DNA of 64,000 nt from Rosa chinensis (GCF_002994745.2 NC_037093.1:47658384-47722383), one strand, 5' to 3'; positions 11,503 through 23,799 are shown, numbered from the stretch's first letter. Numbers and translations: made by a program. The notes: a model not told the origin generated them from the letters alone.

Positions 11503-12058
11503 TGGTATGAGTCGCGCAGGTCACGACCTCGGGTTTGCTCATGCTTGCTTCTGCTTCTCAAGTCTACTAGTCTTGCTTCGTCTGTGCTCGGTTTCGTCTT
11601 CTGCACATTTCAGATAAGTCTTCAAGTTCTTAAAGAAGGAAAATCTAGATCTACAAATTTTCAGAGTGATTTCTTGATTGTGAAGCTTTGATTTTTTTGT
11701 ATATTCAGAATTTGATTGTGAATCTATGCAAGTTCCTAGCTACTTGATTGAATAGTTGGGAGAAATTTCATACTTCCTGAGGTTCGATACTCTAGTCCTT
11801 GAAATATTGTTAGTATGAACTCATCTGCAAGCCATAATTGTGAAATTGAAGTCATAATTGTGCAATTGAAGGTGCTAAAGTTGTTATAATTTGATATAAT
11901 CCTATGCGGTTTCAAATTCCTAGACTTTTCTAAAAGAATTGTGAAGATTTGTGAAGATTGTTGATTCTTTGATGCTTTGTGAGGTTTCAAAACCTGAGAT
12001 ATACTAGTATTGCACAGATATACACTCGATTTTAGTCTCTACTTCTTCTCTTACCAAG

Positions 12059-13450
12059 ATGACTGCTTCTACAACTCAAGCCTCTACTGTTACTACTCAG
12101 ACTACTGTGTATCTTCCAAATATCTTACTTGATGAGTCCAACTACCCTACATGGCTGTTTCGTATAGAATCCTTCCTTAAAGGTCAAAATCTATATGGAT
12201 ATGTTGATGGCTCCAATCCATGCCCCACTCAGTTTGTGTCTGCATCTGATGGTTCTGGAAATGTGGTATCAGCTGAGTATACTAACTGGAAAATACAAGA
12301 TCAAAGCATTGTTAATATGATTGGCCAAACTCTTAGTCCTGTGGCCATGTCATGCGCTGTTGGAAGCAAATCTGCACAAGACATGTGGAATAGGCTGAAA
12401 CTCAAGTTTGCAGCACCTAATAGACAAAATATTCTGCAACTCAAGTCTAATATGCAGAATCTAAAGAAAGGAAATGATGATATTGAAACTTACATGAACG
12501 AGATTAAGGCTGCTAGAGATGCACTTGAAACTGTTGGAGTGTTTGTTGATGATGAAGATATTGTTGTTACAGTGTTGAGAGGACTACCTTCTGAGTATGC
12601 TACCATTAAGACTGTAATCAGGGCTCAGTTTGTTGCTTGTTCTGTTGGTGAGCTCAAGACTTTACTTAAAGCTGCAGAGATTGATATTGAGAGTGAGACT
12701 CAAGCCTCATCAACCTCAATCCTTACAGCCATGATGGCCAAAAATACCATTTCTTCTGGTTCTGTCTCTAGCAACACACTTGGTTCTTCTACCTCAAGTG
12801 CTTCTTCAAGTGCACAATCTCAAGTTCCTCCTGGATTTCCTCCTGGCTTTGGTCCATTACTCACTACACCAGCTAACAATAATATCCACCTGTCTTCACA
12901 AGCTCCTTATGCCTCCATTCCTGCAATGCCATATGGAAATGTTACTCAACTGAATCCATTCACTATAACTGATCCAAGTCCATCCATGACTGGTTTTTAT
13001 GTTGCAAGACCAAATGGACAGTTTGGAAACCACATTGCTAGACTCAACAATAACACTGGAGGCTACAGAGGAAACAACAACTTCAATGGAGGAAATGGCA
13101 TGAGTAGAGGAAGTGGTATACCATTCAATAATCAGTTCAATGGAGGAAATGCAGGATTCAACAACTTCAGACAAAATGGAGGAGGCTCTAATTTCACATG
13201 TCAGCTTTGTGGAAAAACAGGTCATGGAGCCAAAACATGTAGGACATTGCCTAGCTTTCAGAATTTACAAGGCAACTTAAGCACTACTGGTTGTCAATAT
13301 TGTGGCAAACCGAATCATACTGCCGATAGATGTTATTACATCTTTGGTTTTCCTAGCCAGCACCAACAGTCAACATCACAACTTCAAGCTACTCCAAACA
13401 TGCAGTCCCAGCCAGCTCAACTTTTTCAGAATAATCAGGCATCCCAGTAG
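12059..13450 (+). CDS. gag: Copia gag polyprotein part with two zinc knuckles
   Basis: 463 residues. The start holds the gag core (I-L-L-D-E-S-N-Y-P-T-W-L-F-R-I-E), the common copia nucleocapsid precursor that packages element RNA. A Ser/Asn/Gly/Gln-rich linker follows from about residue 230. Two CCHC knuckles then appear, C-Q-L-C-G-K-T-G-H-G-A-K-T-C and C-Q-Y-C-G-K-P-N-H-T-A-D-R-C. The frame ends in a TAG within a Gln-rich stretch, and a second TAG follows 33 bases later at 13481. Both stand where CAG would fit. The next part continues in the same frame. Confidence 0.9.
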   Translation: MTASTTQASTVTTQTTVYLPNILLDESNYPTWLFRIESFLKGQNLYGYVDGSNPCPTQFVSASDGSGNVVSAEYTNWKIQDQSIVNMIGQTLSPVAMSCAVGSKSAQDMWNRLKLKFAAPNRQNILQLKSNMQNLKKGNDDIETYMNEIKAARDALETVGVFVDDEDIVVTVLRGLPSEYATIKTVIRAQFVACSVGELKTLLKAAEIDIESETQASSTSILTAMMAKNTISSGSVSSNTLGSSTSSASSSAQSQVPPGFPPGFGPLLTTPANNNIHLSSQAPYASIPAMPYGNVTQLNPFTITDPSPSMTGFYVARPNGQFGNHIARLNNNTGGYRGNNNFNGGNGMSRGSGIPFNNQFNGGNAGFNNFRQNGGGSNFTCQLCGKTGHGAKTCRTLPSFQNLQGNLSTTGCQYCGKPNHTADRCYYIFGFPSQHQQSTSQLQATPNMQSQPAQLFQNNQASQ

Positions 13451-13486
13451 TTTCAGAATACTCCGCAGAACACTCAACAGTAGGGA

Positions 13487-15529
13487 GTGGCAATGTTTGC
13501 TTCCTCCAGCAACACACCTCAATATTGGTTGGCTGATTCTGGTGCTACCAATCACATGACTAGTGAAGTGCAGCTGCTCAACAGTCTTACTCCATATACT
13601 GCCACAGATTCAGTGCAAGTTGGTGATGGTAAATTCTTAAATATCACTCACATTGGTAACACAAAACTGGGAAGACTGAAACTCAACAATGTTTTTCTTA
13701 TACCTGAACTTGCTGCTCATTTACTTTCTATCTATCAATTGTGCAAACAGAACAATTCTTCTGTTTGGTTTGATGAGTTTATGTGTGTAATACAGGACAA
13801 GGTGCTGGGAAAGGTGCTACACAAGGGACTGAGTAATCAAGGGCTCTATCCAATACCATTTGATCTGCCACTGCATCTTCAGAAATCTCATGGTTCAAGT
13901 AGTACATCAACTAGTCCTCAGAATAATTCAGCTTATGTTGGAAGAATGACTAAGCATTCCTTGTGGCATAAAAGGCTAGGATATCCATCAAGTGAAATAG
14001 TTACTCATATGTTGAATAAATGTAACATCTCAAGTGTGTCAAAGGAGAATTCTGCAGTTTGTGAAGCTTTCTTACTTGGAAAATTTCATAAGCTGCCTTT
14101 TCCAACCTCTCAATCCAGGAGTCAAGTTCCATTTGAGATTGTTCATTCAGATGTGTGGGGTCCTTCTCCTCATCTCTCTTTAGATGGTTTCAAATTCTTT
14201 GTATTGTTCATCGATGATTGTACTAGATATACTTGGATTTTTCCAATGAAGAATAAATCTGAAGTACTTAGCTATTTTCAAGCTTTGTGTGCATTTGTTG
14301 CGACTCAATTCTCTACTCATGTTAAGTGTCTTCGTAGTGATGGAGGAGGAGAATATACAGGAAATAAATTTAAAGAGTTCCTATGTAAACAAGGCATCTC
14401 ACATCATGTTTCATGTCCCTACACACCACAACAGAATGGCATTTCAAAAAGGAAGAATAGGCACATTAGAGAGACAGCTGTTACTCTCTTACAAGATTCT
14501 CATCTTCCAGCAATCTTCTGGTATCATGCTTGTGCTATTTCTGTATATTTGATTAACAGAATGCCTACAACAACACTGGATATGAAGTCACCATTTGAGA
14601 AACTTTACTGTAAAGTTCCATCACTAGAGCTAGTAAGAGTATTTGGTTGTGCTTGTTTTCCACTTATGACTCCATACAACAGCAATAAATTGCAACCAAA
14701 AACTGCAAAGTGTGTATTCGTTGGGTTTGCAGCAGGATACAAAGGTTACATATGCTATAATTTGACAAGTAGACAGTGCATTATCTCCAGACATGTGTTT
14801 TTTGAGGAAGATCAGTTTCCCTTTGCCAATATGAACAATGCTTCTACTGCATCCTCAACACACAGTCCCTATTCAACAATTACTCAGTCTCAGTTCTCAC
14901 AGCACCTTGCAGCACCTGTTCTTGTCAATACCAATACTCATCAGGTACCAATCTCTCCCACAATACATAATCAATTTCATAATACTTCATTGTTTCAGGA
15001 TACTGATATTCAGGTTCCTAGTCCTTTATTTGCCTCTAATCACATTGAAACTGATGAGCACAATTCTTTATCTATTCCCTCTGATCATCATATGCTTCCT
15101 GCATTTCATTCTGAGTCCAACACTACCATCAATTTTGGAGAGGATACTGGTACAGTTACTATTGATACTCAGCCAGGGAATGGCTCTATTTCAGTTGTTT
15201 TAGATCATGCTCCTCCCCATTCTCTTTCACAACTCTCTAGTTCCAATATTTTGCATCCGGTTCAAGGTCTCTCTGAGTCCACAGTGAATAATCATACTAT
15301 GCTTACCAGAAGTAAGAGAGGGATATTGAAAAAGAAATGCTTCCTATCCATACTGAATAACACATCTTGTGATGATACTTCTGCGTCTGAACCTCAGAAT
15401 TACAAACTTGCTATGCAATGTCCGGTTTGGAAAAATGCAATGCAAGAGGAGTATGATGCCCTTGTTAAGCAGCAGACCTGGTCTCTTGTTTCATTACCTC
15501 CAGATAAGAATCTTGTTTCATGTAAATAG
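13487..15529 (+). pseudogene. pol: Copia protease and integrase part, with damaged active sites
   Basis: Protease active site L-A-D-S-G-A-T-N-H-M near residue 16. GAG-pre-integrase follows (L-W-H-K-R-L-G-Y-P-S), but the zinc-binding C-x2-C reads C-E-A-F, so one Cys is lost. Integrase has Asp in H-S-D-V-W-G-P and Asp in R-S-D-G-G-G-E-Y. The catalytic Glu of the usual N-G-x-x-E-R-K-N-R-H is Lys (codon AAA at 14447-14449). A long linker and the start of RT end at TAG 15527-15529, where a conserved Trp is expected. The integrase should be inactive even if the stops were read through. Confidence 0.9.
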
Positions 15530-16954
15530 ATCTTCAAAATAAAGAAAAATGCTGATGGTTCAATAGCAAGACACAAAGCTCGGTTGGTTGCCAGAGGTTT
15601 TAGTCAGGAGTATGGAGTGGACTATGATGAAACTTTCTCTCCTGTAGTGCGGCATACTACTGTTAGGTTGATTTTGAGCTTAGCGGCACAATCTGGTTGG
15701 ATTCTACACCAAATGGATGTCAAAAATGCCTTTCTTCATGGCATTCTTAATGAGGAGGTTTATATGACTCAACCTGGAGGTTTTGAGGACACTTCTCAAC
15801 CTCATCTTGTATGCAAACTACATAAATCCTTATATGGCTTAAAGCAGGCACCTAGGGCCTGGAATGAAAGGTTTACCAATTTCCTCCCAAGTTTAGGTTT
15901 TAAGTGTTCTTATGCTGATCCATCTTTATTTGTTAAAACATCGGGCAGTTCCACAGCTTATCTGCTCCTCTATGTGGATGATATTATTCTTACTGGCAAT
16001 AGTGAAGCTCTCATTTCAGAACTCAAGTTAGCATTGCAGACTGAGTTTGACATGAAAGACTTGGGGAAGCTACATTTTTTCCTTGGTCTTGGAATCTCAT
16101 ATACTTCTGATGGTCTCTTTTTATCCCAACATAAGTATGCTACTGAGTTAATTCATAAGTAAGACTTGGATGACTGTCATACACATCTTACTCCTTGTCA
16201 GTCTGGGATCAAGTTGTATAAGGATGGTAGCTCCCCTTTGTCCTCTCATGATATTCCCTATTTCAGAAGCTTGGTTGGCTGCTTGCAATATCTCACTTTC
16301 ACTAGACCTGATATTGCCTACAGTGTGAATTCTGTTTGTCAATTCCTTCATGCTCCAACAGAGGCTCATCTCTTGGCTACTAAAAGGATTCTTCGTTATG
16401 TTAAGGGAACTCTTAATCATGGCATCTATTTCAGGAGGGGTTCTTTGCATTCACCGCAGTACATACTTCAAGCTTATTGTGATGCAGACTGGGCAGGTGA
16501 CCCCAATGATAGGAAATCCACCACAGGGTTTGTTATTCTACTCAATGGCTCCCCAATTTCTTGGTGTAGTAAGAAGCAAACGGCTGTGTCTCGTTCTTCT
16601 ACTGAAGCTGAATACTGAAGTATGGCTGACACAACCTCTGAGCTTCAATGGCTGCAGCACTTGCTGCATGATTTACATATTCCTCTTGCTAGCATTCCAA
16701 CTCTTCACTGTGACAATATCTCAGCTCTTGCCCTTGCTACTAATCCTGTCTATCATTCCAAGCTCAAGCATATTGAGGTTGATGTTCATTTCACCAGGGA
16801 CAAAGTCAAGGCTGGCTCTATCCGCTTACAATTTGTGTCCTCTCATGAACAACTAGCTGATCTGTTTACGAAAGGGCTTTGTTCACCTCAACATCTCTAC
16901 CTATGCTCCAGCTTGATGTCTGCCTCCCATCATCAAGCTGAGGAGGGGTGTTAA
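15530..16954 (+). pseudogene. pol: Copia reverse transcriptase and RNase H, interrupted by two stops
   Basis: Same frame as gag and integrase. The RT block has [30 protein letters not shown] and the catalytic [12 protein letters not shown] at 16160 and TGA at 16616 interrupt it. RNase H keeps Y-C-D-A-D-W-A-G-D, S-T-E-A-E-Y and C-D-N-I-S-A-L. The frame ends E-E-G-C at a TAA inside the 3' LTR (16952-16954). Confidence 0.9.
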
Positions 16955-17207
16955 CGTACATGATTACTTGTAGATGGTTAATTAGGGTTAATTAGTGTTA
17001 ATTTTGTTAAGTGCATGATTAATTAGTTAGTGACCTACAGCTGTATTACACGTGTTGCTTTTCTGTGCTAGCTCATTCATCTACATATATAGCTGCTACT
17101 GTACTCGTTTTGGTTGTTGTAACAGAAACACAAGAATATAAAGAATTCCTCATTTCTTCTCTCTCAGTCTTTCTCTTCTTTCTTCAAGCTCTAAACCCTA
17201 GCTTTCA
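16949..17207 (+). repeat. 3' LTR of the copia element
   Basis: 259 bp, TG...CA ends, followed by the target duplication TGAGA (17208-17212). It lies upstream of the UBA/PUB gene in the same orientation. Confidence 0.95.
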
Positions 17208-17776
17208 TGAGATGCCCAGAACAGATCGAAGATTCTTGAGAAAAATGGAAAAAAAAAAAAAATATTAAACCTAGTGCATGCATTGCAAAAAATTAAAGAT
17301 GAAATTCAATTCGTTTTAGGTGTAAGGAAAAAGCAAAGGATAGAAGCATATTTGAGAAAGAAAATATATTTTTACAAACATTATCAATGAGGGAACTAGA
17401 CGTTCTTTTTTCTTATTCTCATGTTATCACTTTATGTGGGAAACAATTTTCAAAAGTTATGCTCGTTTTACACTCGATTTTTTGTTGAACAATAAGTATG
17501 ATTGCTTTTTTTTAGTTAATAATAAGACACTAGAACTACGTGGATTAATTCTTTTCGTAACAACCATAACGCCGAAAGGTATAAATTGGGAATCCGAAGA
17601 TTGACATATGAGAAGCTAGAAAGGTTGCAGAACACTCTTGAAATGATATTCCAATCTTTACAATGCTTCAATGGCAGGGGTTCTCTAAACCCCTTTCATT
17701 TAAACCTCACCATCCCCCTTTGGCCTCCAGTTAGCCAAAACTGCAAACCTTGCTGACGACCCAAATACAGACAGGG

Positions 17777-20700
17777 ATGGCTGTTCCTCGAGTAAACAAG
17801 AAATTGCTTCAAGAGCTTGAATCAATGGGATTTCCCACAGCTCGGGCAACTCGGGCTCTTCATTATTCAGGTGGGTTTTTCTCATTGTTTGGGTGTTTAG
17901 TCTACATTTTCATTTCTAGCTTTTATAGTCTTGAATTAAAGGGTAATTGTATCATTGTATGCCTGTCAAAATGGGGTTTATTTGCAATTCATGTACTTTT
18001 ATTAGCTATTTAATAAATTTGTTTCGTAGTTTTCTTCTTCCAGATTCAACCCTGTAGTTAGGCAATTACGGTTCTTTTGTGTTGTTTTACCAGGTACTGC
18101 TAGCTTAGAGGCTTGTATAGACTGGATCGTTGATCACGAGAATGACCCGGACATTGATCAGATGCCCTTGGTATGATATGATTCCTTTCTTGATTGGTTG
18201 TGTTTGGTTCTTACATTGCTTGTGGATTCCATTGTACCAGACAAATCTTTCCGGTAGCTGGTTTGGCCAGTTTTTACATCACGAGTTAGATAACGTGAAT
18301 AAAGGTGCAACAGAAAAGGAAATTTAGTTGTAAAAATGATCAATTTCGGTAGGGCATTAAAATCATTTTGTCTGCACATACTGTCACAGGATTTACTTTG
18401 GCTCAACTGTTCGTCTGCTCACAGGTAACAGTAGACATTGATATTGAATCTCCAGAGCCATTCCATATCACCGAGGCAATGAAAATAAAAGCACAAGAGT
18501 TAAGGTTACTTTCTCATTGTCTGTGGGTTTGTAGTTACACCACACACACACACATAGATATACAAGTTTTCTCTGTGTTATATGCAATTGCCGGTCAGAT
18601 ATATTAACTCTTAGTCCACCAAGATTTCATTTCTATAAATGGTTCTATATTTGAAGCCTTCTAGCTCGAGGCATCTATATATTTACATGCCATTCCATTT
18701 TGTTGTTATTCTGTTGCATCTTTTCAGGGATCAAACACGCAAGAAGAGTAAAGAAGAAGAAAAGAAACTGGAATTACAAATGGAACGAGAAAGAGAGAAG
18801 GTGTTGTGCATTTATCTTTAAAATTTCTCTCTTTGTTGCTTGATGGCAAGTAATATGATTGAATGATAAACTGGCCATACACTTTCTTCAGTCTGGAAGA
18901 GTTATGGCTACTTGTTTTAATGTTTTGGTTTGACTGAAGTTGCAGTTGGAATTGTGTTTACTTATTTGTTTAGACATGCTAGTTTACATCGCTTCGTTTC
19001 TACTTTATTCTTGAGCTGTTATTTTAGGGTTTAAACTGTTTTTGTTTCAGGAGAGGATTCGATCTGGTAAGGAACTCATGGAAGCAAAGCAAATCTTAGA
19101 AGACAATGAAAGAAAACGGTCTGTTAATTCAGTTATTGTTGGAGAATTCCATCTGAATTATTTTGTTTTAGCCCGTTTGTATTTGAGAACTTTAACTTCT
19201 CAGTCAAATAATTACTTTATTGTCTCAGTAATATAGTGTTTCGGAATTCTGAGAAAGAGGAAGAGAAACGAGCAAGAGAGAGAATTCGCTGGAAACTAGA
19301 ACAAGATAAGGTGCTTTGCAACATGCTTTCATTTTTTGCTTTTAATAATATGCTTTCAGAGTACAGCTTCGATCATTTCCTTAGTTCTGGAGTACTTCCT
19401 CCCTAGCCATTAGATCCTAATATATTATTCCTAGTACCAAAAGGATACAATTTTCAGGATAGAATTTACTACAGCAGCAATAATTACTGTTACTGTGATA
19501 TTGGGATTTTGGCTGTACTGATCGACTTTGATCGTTATTTTCCATTCAATGATCTTGATTTTTCCCTAACTGCGTCTCTATAGTGTTGAATTTACTGCAA
19601 CATTTGTATGCATACCATTACAGTTAGAAAGAAGAGTTAAGCTTGGATTGCCACCAGGACACACAGCATCTGCGAAACTTTCTATACCTGTGAGGGGGGA
19701 AATCCAGGTTTAATTTCTTTTTCATGTCTATATATTTAAAGGCTCATCTATCTCATTATTTTTTAAAATAAATAAATAAATAAAAGAGAGGTTTTTTCTT
19801 GGAATTAATATAAAATATCATTGATGTTCACTTCCTACTACTTACTGGCAGAAATCATTGCCTGTCCAATCTGTTGCAAAGTCAGAACATATAAGAGAGC
19901 GTTTAAGGTCTCTGAGGCGCAACCACAAGGTGAATAAAGGTCTTTTCTCTCTGTTATTAAATATATGTTTCTGGTAATGGAACAAGAACCTGGGAATTTT
20001 CAGTATTGTCAAAGGTGCTCATACTGGCTTGTTACAAGATTATAAGAAATTAATCTTCCCTCGACTATATGGCATGTAACTGAGATTGAGTAATAAAGTA
20101 ATTGTCATCATATAGCATGGTTTGAGGGAATAACTTCGAGGAGATCTTTATCTCGTTTTACAGCTACGTCCAATAGGATTATTAGTGTCTGGACATTGAA
20201 AAATTCAAAATTGGCCAAGTAGTCTAGAATACTGTGAGCTTATTAAAAAAAAAAAAAAACAAGAAAAATGTATGAAAGTTTTACTTTCAGTATGCAGGTT
20301 TTCCTATCTTTTGATTATGTTTGGGTGGATTTAGGATGATGATGCTAGAGTACGACGAGCCTTCCAAACTCTGCTGATTTATGTTGGAAATGTTGCAAAG
20401 AATCCCGATCAAGAAAAATTCCGGAAGATTAGACTCGGTAATCCGTCATTCTTGGTAAGATGCTGTCTTGACTTATCTCTTCTTCTTTTTCCCGAGTGAG
20501 TGAGTGATTCTGTAGTGTAGGGTATTGGCACATTCAGTATGGTCATGCTGGAATTGCTGTCTGTCAGAAGACTTAGAATACTGATAATAAGGTGAGGTTG
20601 TGACAATTGTTTTCGGGTATATACATACGTGACCAATATAATGCAATATATTATAATTGCAAAATAGAAAGAAAAAAGTGTATAATGAATTCAACTAACA

Positions 20701-20956
20701 GCTGTTATATCTTCCCTAAATTTGTTTTTCGTGAATATATAAAATTGATGTTGTAATTCTCGAACAGGATAGAGTTGGAAGTTTGATTGGAGGAATAGAG
20801 TTTCTTGAGCTCTGTGGGTTTGAGAGAACTGAAGCAGGAGAGTTCTTGTATCTTCCTCGTGATAAGGTTGACATGGCCACATTATACTCCGCTGCTTCTG
20901 AACTGAAGTCTGCATTGACAAACCCTTTCTTTGGCCTTCTGTCTAGAGATGTGTAA
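17777..20956 (+). CDS. UBA + PUB (PUG) domain protein, copy C, ten exons
   Basis: Exons by GT..AG borders: 17777-17870, 18094-18170, 18425-18504, 18728-18800, 19051-19118, 19229-19310, 19624-19707, 19852-19929, 20335-20454, 20768-20956. Together they give 945 nt (314 residues) with an unbroken frame, which supports the model. Residues 5-50 form a UBA domain ([10 protein letters not shown], then A-C-I-D-W-I-V-D-H) that should bind ubiquitin. A charged coiled-coil part rich in Glu, Lys and Arg follows. The C-terminal 100 residues fit a PUB/PUG domain ([27 protein letters not shown]), a fold that binds the tail of p97/CDC48. The likely job is an adaptor between ubiquitylated clients and CDC48 in cytosol or nucleus. 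The ATG is chosen because the UBA begins right after it and copy B keeps it. Confidence 0.9.
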
Positions 20957-21500
20957 TATCAGGTTCAGTTTATTTAAATCTTAAACTTAGAAGGGAAACT
21001 GGTTTTATTATGCAGTATCAATGAACTATGCTCTACAGATTTCATGTTAAAATCTTCCAGTGAGTGTCTTGCCTTCCTGTAAGAATTTTACTCTGGAAAA
21101 GTAAGAGCTTGGAGATGAATCCCTGTATACTTCTGTATACTTCTTTAAAGGCCGCCCTGCATCCCTTTATTAGCATGACTGCATGAGAGATACAAATCCA
21201 TCTTAAAGTATGCGTAGGAGTTGCCATTACTGCATAGTGAGCCTATTAAAGACTTGAATAAAAAGGCTATTAAAGAATTTTTTGGAGAGTTATTAATAAA
21301 TACTTTTCCTTAAGATTTACAGAGTAAATGTTCTGATTGTATCTAAATCTCATCCAACAAACAGCTTGAGTACTAGTTGGAGATCGCAAAATTTATCTGT
21401 GGATTTTGGAGGTTGCAAACTTCTCTGTTTTGTTACAACTTATAAGTACATGTTTTCTTTGGAGTTTCTGTAAGTGGCGCAACAGTCTTGGAATTTGGAG
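20957..21500 (+). repeat. 3' flank of the UBA/PUB gene, pair of 15-500
   Basis: Probable 3' UTR and downstream sequence shared with copy A. No coding frame. Confidence 0.7.
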
Positions 21501-21622
21501 TATCATCGGAGGGATACTTTATTGCTAGCTAGGAAATTATTGAAAACTGCATAAATCTTATGCTAACAAAGTCCTAATTTACTGATTCATGTATATATTC
21601 AAGTGTATCTCACTACCTTGCC

Positions 21623-23037
21623 CTACATATAATATTCATCCATCACCAACTTGCAGAACAGCTCCACTTGATCATCAGGCAGTTCCAGGCAGATACTAAA
21701 GCCTGGTTTGCCTGGTGGTTCTGGCACCATAACAAACCCTGGTTCGAGTAGAACCGATGTTGAGCACTGAACTTTTCCCCTTGAGAATTCATCTTCCTTG
21801 AGTCCCAGTTTCCACCATGACACGATAGTTTCTCTATGTTCTCCACGAGGCACTGCTCTGTTCACCTATAATCAGTCTATCCCCGACCTCACATATTCAT
21901 CATCCAATCTCTCAAACCCTTCCCTGACCTTCCGCACAAGCCAAGAGTCCTCTTTCTCCTTCAGCTCCTTCACTGTTGCCTGTGCAAATGCAGGCACTAT
22001 TGCATTTCCAGCAAATCCAGACGAGGCTTGAGGCAATACTCTTTTCCAAGCATCAACTGGAATCTCGACTGGCATATCCACTGCGATGCTCTTTGCCTTC
22101 CATATCTTTTCTGCAACAACATGGAAGCTACTGCAGCTCTTCAACTGCCCCATCTTTAAGGGCTTTCTCCTTTAAGCTGGCAATTTTCTGTTGGGAGTTG
22201 GTACAAATAGGTGAGGTGGTTTTATGACTTTTATCTGTTGTGCATAACTTCATGTTGGGGCCACTCATACGCGGCGAACAGTGAAGTTAGTTGTGTCAGT
22301 GGCTTTTGAGTACTCGATATGTGGGTAACTGATCTTTGGAGGGTTACGAGCTTTAAACACTGTCCAATCTGCATTAGGGGAAATTACTAGCATATCACAT
22401 AAGAGTTAAAGCAGCCAAATTCGCCTCAAGGTCCCGGACTCCCACCCCATCCATTACAGAGAGATTGTCCTTAGAGGCAAACACTAGGCTTCCACATCCA
22501 AATTGAGTCAACTGTCACACCAGAAGGCCTTTACTTAGTCAAAAGATAGCCATCATATATCAATTTTCGAATAGTGAACCGATAAACACAACAAGTGCAT
22601 ACCGGTATAGACAGGAGGGGGCTTGTCTTTGGTCTCCATTTCTTCATCCTCATCTTGCAAGAAAGCAACAACTTCTTGTACTTCTTCTTGGGTATCATAA
22701 GCTCATCAAGTCAGTCAACTTGGTTTCGGTCCTTGGCTGCAACTATACCAGAATACCAGCAGCATTGCATGTCAATTTCAAATCGCAGGCTATCTTCCAA
22801 ACTTGGCAAAAGGCGGCCAGCCCAAAAGTCATATCCCAATAGCAGGGGACCTAGTGCACGTTATAAGCTTTGGTAAGCCTCGGAGAAGCTCATCCCAATG
22901 CTTGGAGGATCAAAAAACGACACAGATTGTTGGTACACAATAAGGGGCAAGTCGATATTTGATAAGAAAATTCTCCGGCGCTGTGTTGGCTTGTCTGCTA
23001 CAATCACATCTTTCTCAACTAGCTCCAGATTCTCCAT
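21623..23037 (-). pseudogene. BAHD-family acyltransferase, broken
   Basis: The start on the minus strand at 23037 reads M-E-N-L-E-L-V-E-K-D-V-I-V-A-D. It continues in the BAHD manner (L-S-N-I-D-L, then S-F-F-D-P-P and L-L-L-G-Y-D-F-W-A-G-R-L). An in-frame TAA lies near 22864. Further on there are frame changes. At the HxxxD catalytic site (about 22450) the matching stretch is L-S-V-M-D-G-V-G, with Leu where the catalytic His should be. The C-terminal parts (22153-21872 and 21865-21623) keep G-N-A-I-V-P-A-F, D-D-E-Y-V-R-S and the late S-I-C-L-E-L-P-D-D-Q-V. The usual D-F-G-W-G-K is altered (D-E-F-S-R-G-K). BAHD enzymes move acyl groups from CoA esters to alcohols or amines; this copy cannot. 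Confidence 0.8.
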
Positions 23038-23799
23038 TGTATCTGATCTGTGCGAGCTTTCTTAGTCGAACAAAGGGGTTTTAAATGATGAATGAAGTGA
23101 GGACTGAGGAAGCAGTTTTATATAATCAAGAAGCTTAAATTGTGCTTAATGAAAAGTACAGTTTCTAATTAACTATCAGTTAGTTTCAAAATGCAACTCC
23201 ATCTATCATTGGTGACCAAAAGAAAACCCCAGTTCCATAAACTCCATTTCCAACTATCAAGACATTATGCTGAAGATGTCAAATTCTCAATCCGGAGCTC
23301 AAAACGAAGTCCGTAGACTTTGATGCAATGCTTGATCCATATAGGAGTCGGGAGAGGATCCTCTCCTGACCTATTTTTTCACCTGAGCTTCCTAACTTTT
23401 TCATCATAAATAGCCACGTGTCCAATAACACATCTAAGGAGTCACCTTTTTCTTCTTGATTTCCTTGTGCTAATTAAGTTATCGTTCCGAGTTTATGGTT
23501 AAGGTGCACAAGTAGAGGACATGGGTTATGGGACAACAGATTTGAACCCATCCAATGCAATCATACATTTCATACATTAATAGCCTCCTTAGCAGTCTTG
23601 GAAATGGACGATTCAAACTCAAGACTCATAAGTTACTTTTGTCGGTGAACTCATGAGTCATGACCTGTTGGTTAATTGACTTAACTGACACGGTGGAAGT
23701 TACGGATTAAAATCCCACTAATATCAAATATAAATGAGGTGGGGGATTGAAAAAAAAAAACAAAAACTCAGGGCTACTTGGCCAAAGGCCCAAAGGCCC
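23038..23799. other. Intergenic, no gene seen
   Basis: Upstream region of the BAHD relic. No coding frame or clear repeat. A short A run lies near 23750. Confidence 0.5.

Larger units (their letters stand above)
11253..17207 (+). mobile_element. Structurally complete Ty1/copia element (RE1/Retrofit-like) with near-identical LTRs
   Basis: LTRs of 250 bp (11253-11502) and 259 bp (16949-17207) start TGTTAACG and end GCTTTCA. TGAGA flanks the element on both sides. A tRNA-Met-type primer site TGGTATGAG starts at 11503, and a polypurine tract AGGAGGGG precedes the 3' LTR. One reading frame, with no frameshift, runs from 12059 to 16954 and covers gag, protease, integrase, RT and RNase H. It is interrupted by in-frame stops at 13448, 13481, 15527, 16160 and 16616. 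The insertion lies about 570 bp upstream of the UBA/PUB start codon, in the same direction, so its 3' LTR could affect that gene. Confidence 0.95.

Noticed and set aside
13481..13495. TAGGGAGTGG resembling the stop context used for retroviral readthrough
   Set aside because: Only a few bases agree, and other stops further along the same frame make decay the simpler reading.
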